A stretch of 64,000 nucleotides of DNA. It comes from CAVQFO01 sp963711725. Lineage in GTDB: Bacteria > Pseudomonadota > Gammaproteobacteria > Nitrococcales > Aquisalimonadaceae. The notes beneath the pieces are model-generated. The model ran no database searches and was not told where the DNA came from. It was given only the letters and a program-made list of their open reading frames with translations. Every line of letters begins with the position of its first letter. Within the stretch, counting starts at the first letter, position 1. Where the stretch lies: assembly GCA_963711725.1 (NCBI GenBank), contig CAVQFO010000014.1, forward strand, positions 1 through 64,000. The letters are read 5' to 3'. This document shows, in pieces, positions 63,238 to 64,000 of this stretch. Both the position numbers and the translations under genes were made by a program.

Positions 63238-64000
63238 TTAGCGTAGTCCTCGCTCATCCGATTGTCGGCTTCCTTCAGTTCCTGCACCTTGCGGCAGGCG
63301 TGCAGCACCGTGGTGTGGTCCCGTCCGCCGAACGCGTCGCCGATTTCCGGAAGGCTGTGGGTGGTCAATTCCTTCGCCAACGCCATGGCCATCTGCCGTG
63401 GCCGGGTGATGGAGCGGCTCCGACGCTTGGACAGCAGGTCGGCAACCCGGATCTTGTAGTACTCCGCCACCGTCTTTTGGATATTCTCAACGGTGACCAG
63501 TTTGTCCTGAAGGGCCAGGAGGTCCCTCAGCGCCTCCTTGGTAAAGTCCACGGTGATCGCCGAGCCAGTGAACTGAGCGTTGGCAATGACCCGCCGCAAC
63601 GCACCTTCCAACTCCCGAATGTTGGACCAGATGCGCTTGGCGATGAAGAACGCCACTTCGTGGGGCAGATCCACCCCCTCCTGGCTGGCCTTGCTCATCA
63701 GGATGGCAACCCGGGTTTCCAGTTCCGGGGGGTCGATGGCCACGGTGAGGCCCCAGCCGAAGCGCGATTTAAGGCGCTCCTCCAGCCCATGTACTTCCTT
63801 GGGATAGCGATCGCAGGTGAGGACCACTTGCTGTTGGCCTTCCAGCAGGGCGTTGAAGGTGTGAAAGAACTCTTCCTGAGAGCGTTCCTTGCCGGCGAAA
63901 AACTGGATGTCGTCGATCAGCAGCGCGTCGGCCGAGCGATAGTGACGCTTGAACTCATTGATCGCGTTGTGCTGAAGGGCCTTCACCATGTCCCCCACAA
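63213..64000 (-). CDS. dnaA: Chromosomal replication initiator DnaA, C-terminal part (runs off right edge)
   Basis: The last ~262 residues of DnaA, open to the edge of the window. Domain III shows the Walker B DALLIDDIQFFAGKERSQEE, the sensor stretch VVLTCDRYPKEVHGLEERL and NIRELEGALRRV. Domain IV ends with RSRSITRPRQMAMALAKELT and the DNA-binding signature GDAFGGRDHTTVLHACRKV. The N-terminal domains I-II and Walker A lie outside. An exact DnaA box sits at the stop codon. Confidence 0.97.
   Translation of the reverse strand, partial: VGDMVKALQHNAINEFKRHYRSADALLIDDIQFFAGKERSQEEFFHTFNALLEGQQQVVLTCDRYPKEVHGLEERLKSRFGWGLTVAIDPPELETRVAILMSKASQEGVDLPHEVAFFIAKRIWSNIRELEGALRRVIANAQFTGSAITVDFTKEALRDLLALQDKLVTVENIQKTVAEYYKIRVADLLSKRRSRSITRPRQMAMALAKELTTHSLPEIGDAFGGRDHTTVLHACRKVQELKEADNRMSEDYANLLRTLTT

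Overview
This is chromosomal DNA from a GC-rich gammaproteobacterium. The support is the gene neighbourhoods: argH-algZ-algR-hemC-hemD-hemX-hemY, ubiE-ubiJ-ubiB, glnA-ntrB-ntrC, glyQS, secB-gpsA, a LiuR-controlled leucine operon, and dnaA-dnaN-recF-gyrB at the right edge, which places the window beside the replication origin. An affiliation near Ectothiorhodospiraceae/Chromatiales is a guess from gene order and the Cyc2-like gene, not something the sequence proves. I see no prophage, CRISPR array, intact insertion sequence, rRNA or tRNA.

Layout. 1-2.8 kb: three genes of a sugar-type ABC importer. 3.1-12.7 kb: leucine/isovalerate catabolism (acyl-CoA synthetase, liuE, liuD, liuC, liuB, liuA, liuR) with two LiuR-like operators and intergenic palindromic repeats. 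12.9-16 kb: a PRC-barrel protein and a divergent flavin split-barrel/MocR pair. 16.3-24.2 kb: argH, algZR, hemCDXY. 24.1-31.3 kb: a DUF5924/DUF2914 membrane protein, an RND efflux pair, and a monoheme cytochrome fused to a predicted outer-membrane barrel (Cyc2-like). 31.4-37 kb: hslVU, a DUF971 protein and ubiquinone genes. 37-42.7 kb: a dead REP-associated transposase fragment among REP hairpins, a cytochrome P450, and a YibQ-like/S41 protease/EnvC envelope set. 42.8-46.9 kb: an ArsR-family regulator with the cysteine spacing of sulfide/persulfide sensors, a membrane rhodanese, secB, gpsA, trmL and a small outer-membrane-like protein. 47-52.8 kb: nitrogen regulation (ntrC, ntrB, glnA) with a sigma-54 promoter and two NtrC sites. 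53-58.1 kb: glyQS, gmhB, two plsC paralogues. 58.2-64 kb: gyrB, recF, dnaN, dnaA.

Two themes stand out. First, six conserved genes (acyl-CoA synthetase, liuE, liuD, hslU, ntrC, glyS) carry eleven apparent single-base indels in total, five of them in hslU. Correcting them restores family-typical lengths, so they are most likely sequencing or assembly errors, not pseudogenes. Second, the most biologically interesting loci are the Cyc2-like cytochrome-porin at 30.1-31.3 kb and the dithiol ArsR/rhodanese pair at 42.7-43.9 kb. The REP elements are also notable: a constant GTAGG head followed by hairpins of differing stem sequence, with a truncated RAYT transposase between them.
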